Origin: Candidatus Peribacterales bacterium
Lineage (GTDB): Bacteria > Patescibacteriota > Gracilibacteria > Peribacterales > Peribacteraceae
DNA: 5,481 nucleotides
Direction: 5' to 3'
NCBI GenBank assembly: GCA_021731345.1
Contig: JAKFXO010000085.1
Span: forward strand, 1-5,481
Made by a program: the position numbers and the translations under genes. Under the pieces are notes generated by a model. The model did no database searches. It was not told the origin of the DNA and worked only from the letters and a program-made list of their open reading frames with translations. Of the stretch, positions 4,086 through 5,481 are shown in pieces (position 1 is the first letter of the stretch; every line of letters begins with the position of its first letter).

Positions 4086-5365
4086 TGAGCGATGACCTGC
4101 ATGACTTTTCCGGTAACTTTTCGTCCCTCAAATGGAGTCCAGCCACACTTGCTCTTGAGGTTTTTTCCTTCGATCATCCACTCAGTCTCCGGATCAACGA
4201 TCACCAGTCGTGCGAGTTTTTTCTCCTCAAGATTGTGTGCGCCGAGATTGAAAATTTTATTTGGATGTGTGAAACACAATTTTAGAATATCGGCGTAGGA
4301 GATTTTTTGTGCTGCCGCTTCAGTGAGAAGGAGAGGGAGCATTGTTTCTACCCCTGGTACTCCACTTGGTGCTGATAGTGGCTCACCTGTTTTCTTTTCT
4401 TCCAGCGTGTGCGGCGCGTGATCAGTCGCGACGCAGTCCACTGTGCCGTCTTTGATGCCCGCCCAGAGAGCTGCTGCGTCGTCCTTCGTACGAAGCGGTG
4501 GGTTCATCTTTCCAAGTGTTCCTAGAGCAGCGTAATCATCAATTGTGAGGAAGAGATGATGCGGAGATACTTCGCAGGTAATCGGCAGACCTTCTTTCTT
4601 TGCAGCACGTACGACTGCTAGGCCTTTTGCGGTGGAAAGGTGTGCAATGTGCAGTGCTGCACCGGTTTTCTTTGCCATCGCTACGGCTTCACGGACCGAT
4701 TTCTCCTCTGATTCCGCCGGCCTCATGGCGGAGTGAGCCGCAATATCTGTGCGTGTATTTGCTGCCTTTGCTGCTGCGTTCATCTCGGAATCTTCACAAT
4801 GTGCGATCAGTGGAATTTTTAGATCTGCGCACGTCTGAAAAATTTCTTCGACGATCCCGCCGTCCACTTTCTGGTCTCCGGTGGAATGGTCTAGATACAG
4901 CTTCACGCCACAGCAATGGTGTTTCAGACGCTTGAGTTCCATCGCTTCACCGGTCCAAATATCTTTGAGTGTTCGTAGGTGTGCTGCTTCCGTGACGCCA
5001 AAATAAAAACGAATATCACACTGGTCTACTTTTGCACTGCGTCGCACTTTGTCTGCCAGTGCCGCGACGGTGACAGTAGGTGGAATCGTATTTGGCATTT
5101 CGCAGACAAGACCGATTCCGCCGGCAATGGCAGATGCGGCTTCTGTTTCCATTGTTGCCTTGTGCTCTAGTCCTGGCTCCCTAAAGTGAACGTGACAGTC
5201 GATAAGTAGCGGGAACAATAATTTTCCTGATGCATCGATGACGTTCGCTTCTTTATGATCTGCTCCCAATTTGATGTGCTCGATCATTCCATCGATGCCA
5301 ATCAAAATGTCTGCCTTTTTGCCGGTTTCAGCCAATGTCCCGCCGCGGATGAGAGTTTTTTTCAT
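4082..5365 (-). CDS. pyrC: Dihydroorotase, CAD-like type
   Basis: This 427-residue amidohydrolase catalyses the reversible cyclisation of N-carbamoyl-L-aspartate to dihydroorotate, the third step of de novo UMP synthesis. The first metal-binding motif is DCHVHFREPG with H58, H60 and R62. K155 in GVKLYL sits where CAD dihydroorotase has its carboxylated bridging lysine. Next come H189 (IAHCEDSE), H242 (HIAHLS), the substrate-side CEVSPHHLFLT (264-274), MNPPLR (287-292), and D315 in VATDHAPHTLEEKK. SGVPGVETMLPLLLT (334-348) and WTPFEGRKVTG (409-419) are also family hallmarks. Two oddities: the usual PGLID before the metal motif reads PLLID, and the protein ends soon after WTPFEG, apparently lacking the last short strand. 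Its ATG lies 5 bases after the pyrB stop without a clear SD, indicating translational coupling within a pyrBC operon. Confidence 0.95.
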   Translation of the reverse strand: MKKTLIRGGTLAETGKKADILIGIDGMIEHIKLGADHKEANVIDASGKLLFPLLIDCHVHFREPGLEHKATMETEAASAIAGGIGLVCEMPNTIPPTVTVAALADKVRRSAKVDQCDIRFYFGVTEAAHLRTLKDIWTGEAMELKRLKHHCCGVKLYLDHSTGDQKVDGGIVEEIFQTCADLKIPLIAHCEDSEMNAAAKAANTRTDIAAHSAMRPAESEEKSVREAVAMAKKTGAALHIAHLSTAKGLAVVRAAKKEGLPITCEVSPHHLFLTIDDYAALGTLGKMNPPLRTKDDAAALWAGIKDGTVDCVATDHAPHTLEEKKTGEPLSAPSGVPGVETMLPLLLTEAAAQKISYADILKLCFTHPNKIFNLGAHNLEEKKLARLVIVDPETEWMIEGKNLKSKCGWTPFEGRKVTGKVMQVIAH

Positions 5366-5370
5366 GAAAA

Positions 5371-5481
5371 TTACGCTTTCTTCAGAAGCATTGCCAGAAG
5401 CGCCATGCGTACAGGAACGCCATTTCCAGCTTGGTGGAAGTAGACGGCATTTGGGAGACTGTCTACATCGGTGGAGATTTC
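5371..5481 (-). CDS. pyrB: Aspartate carbamoyltransferase catalytic chain, C-terminal end (partial)
   Basis: Only the last 36 residues and the TAA are in the window; the gene begins beyond 5481. The peptide EISTDVDSLPNAVYFHQAG followed by NGVPVRMALLAMLL is the typical C-terminus of the aspartate/ornithine carbamoyltransferase fold in its PyrB form: a Y-F-x-Q-A-x-N-G-V-x-V-R-M-A-L-L pattern that ends the final helix. PyrB condenses carbamoyl phosphate with aspartate to give N-carbamoylaspartate, the substrate of the next gene, pyrC. The stop codon is 5 bases before the pyrC ATG on the same strand, which fits a co-transcribed pyrBC unit. Any promoter, attenuator or pyrR-type control would be upstream, outside the window. 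Confidence 0.92.
   Translation of the reverse strand, partial: EISTDVDSLPNAVYFHQAGNGVPVRMALLAMLLKKA

Noticed and set aside
4600..4935. Plus-strand frame of 111 codons inside pyrC
   Set aside because: It lies wholly antisense to conserved pyrC motifs, has biased Leu/Arg/Ser composition, and has no SD.
1..5481. CRISPR array, tRNA, rRNA, insertion sequence or attachment site
   Set aside because: No regularly spaced direct repeats, cloverleaf sequence, rRNA segments, transposase motifs or terminal inverted repeats were seen in the window.
1..5481. Recoded TGA (genetic code 25 or 4), as in some reduced bacteria
   Set aside because: The RNase J, HAD, pyrC and gene A frames contain no internal TGA, and their tryptophans are TGG.

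Overview
This is a bacterial window. Genes are compact, use the standard code (stops are TAA or TAG where assignable, with no in-frame TGA) and have AAGGAG-type ribosome binding sites. Coding regions are of balanced base composition and the promoters are AT-rich. The organism uses RNase J and has a pyrB-pyrC pair whose dihydroorotase resembles the CAD type. Together with two orphan small proteins, this would fit a Candidate Phyla Radiation lineage such as Peribacteria. That placement is a guess, because nothing in the window is diagnostic.

Layout, left to right. (1) Positions 2-274 (+) hold the end of an unrecognised open frame. (2) Positions 275-461 are intergenic, with a good extended -10 promoter whose -35 box lies inside a perfect 12-bp palindrome. 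A strong Shine-Dalgarno follows, leading into a 21-codon leader ORF that overlaps the RNase J start. (3) Positions 462-2321 (+) encode ribonuclease J with a low-complexity Pro/Ala/Thr N-terminal extension. (4) A hairpin terminator at 2357-2390 is shared with the convergent gene. (5) Positions 2415-3379 (-) hold two tandem single-gene units. Each has its own promoter, a closely similar 41-bp hairpin leader at the predicted transcript start, a small orphan protein with a related N-terminus, and a GC-rich 3' hairpin. The downstream copy is a clean 161-codon gene (called A here). The upstream copy is short and looks frame-disrupted (called B). (6) Positions 3435-4085 (+) encode a HAD-family phosphatase, with two palindromes around its start. 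(7) Positions 4082-5365 (-) encode dihydroorotase (PyrC), preceded by the last 36 codons of aspartate carbamoyltransferase (PyrB) at 5371-5481 (-).

PyrB and PyrC catalyse consecutive steps of de novo UMP synthesis and appear to form an operon with a 5-nt gap. RNase J acts in mRNA and rRNA processing and decay. The HAD enzyme is a general small-molecule phosphatase of unknown substrate, and its stop codon overlaps that of pyrC tail-to-tail. The most interesting part is the duplicated unit at 2357-3379. Its conserved 5' hairpin leader, followed by an invariant UUCACAUCG stretch, may be an undescribed cis-regulatory RNA or operator controlling a small orphan family.
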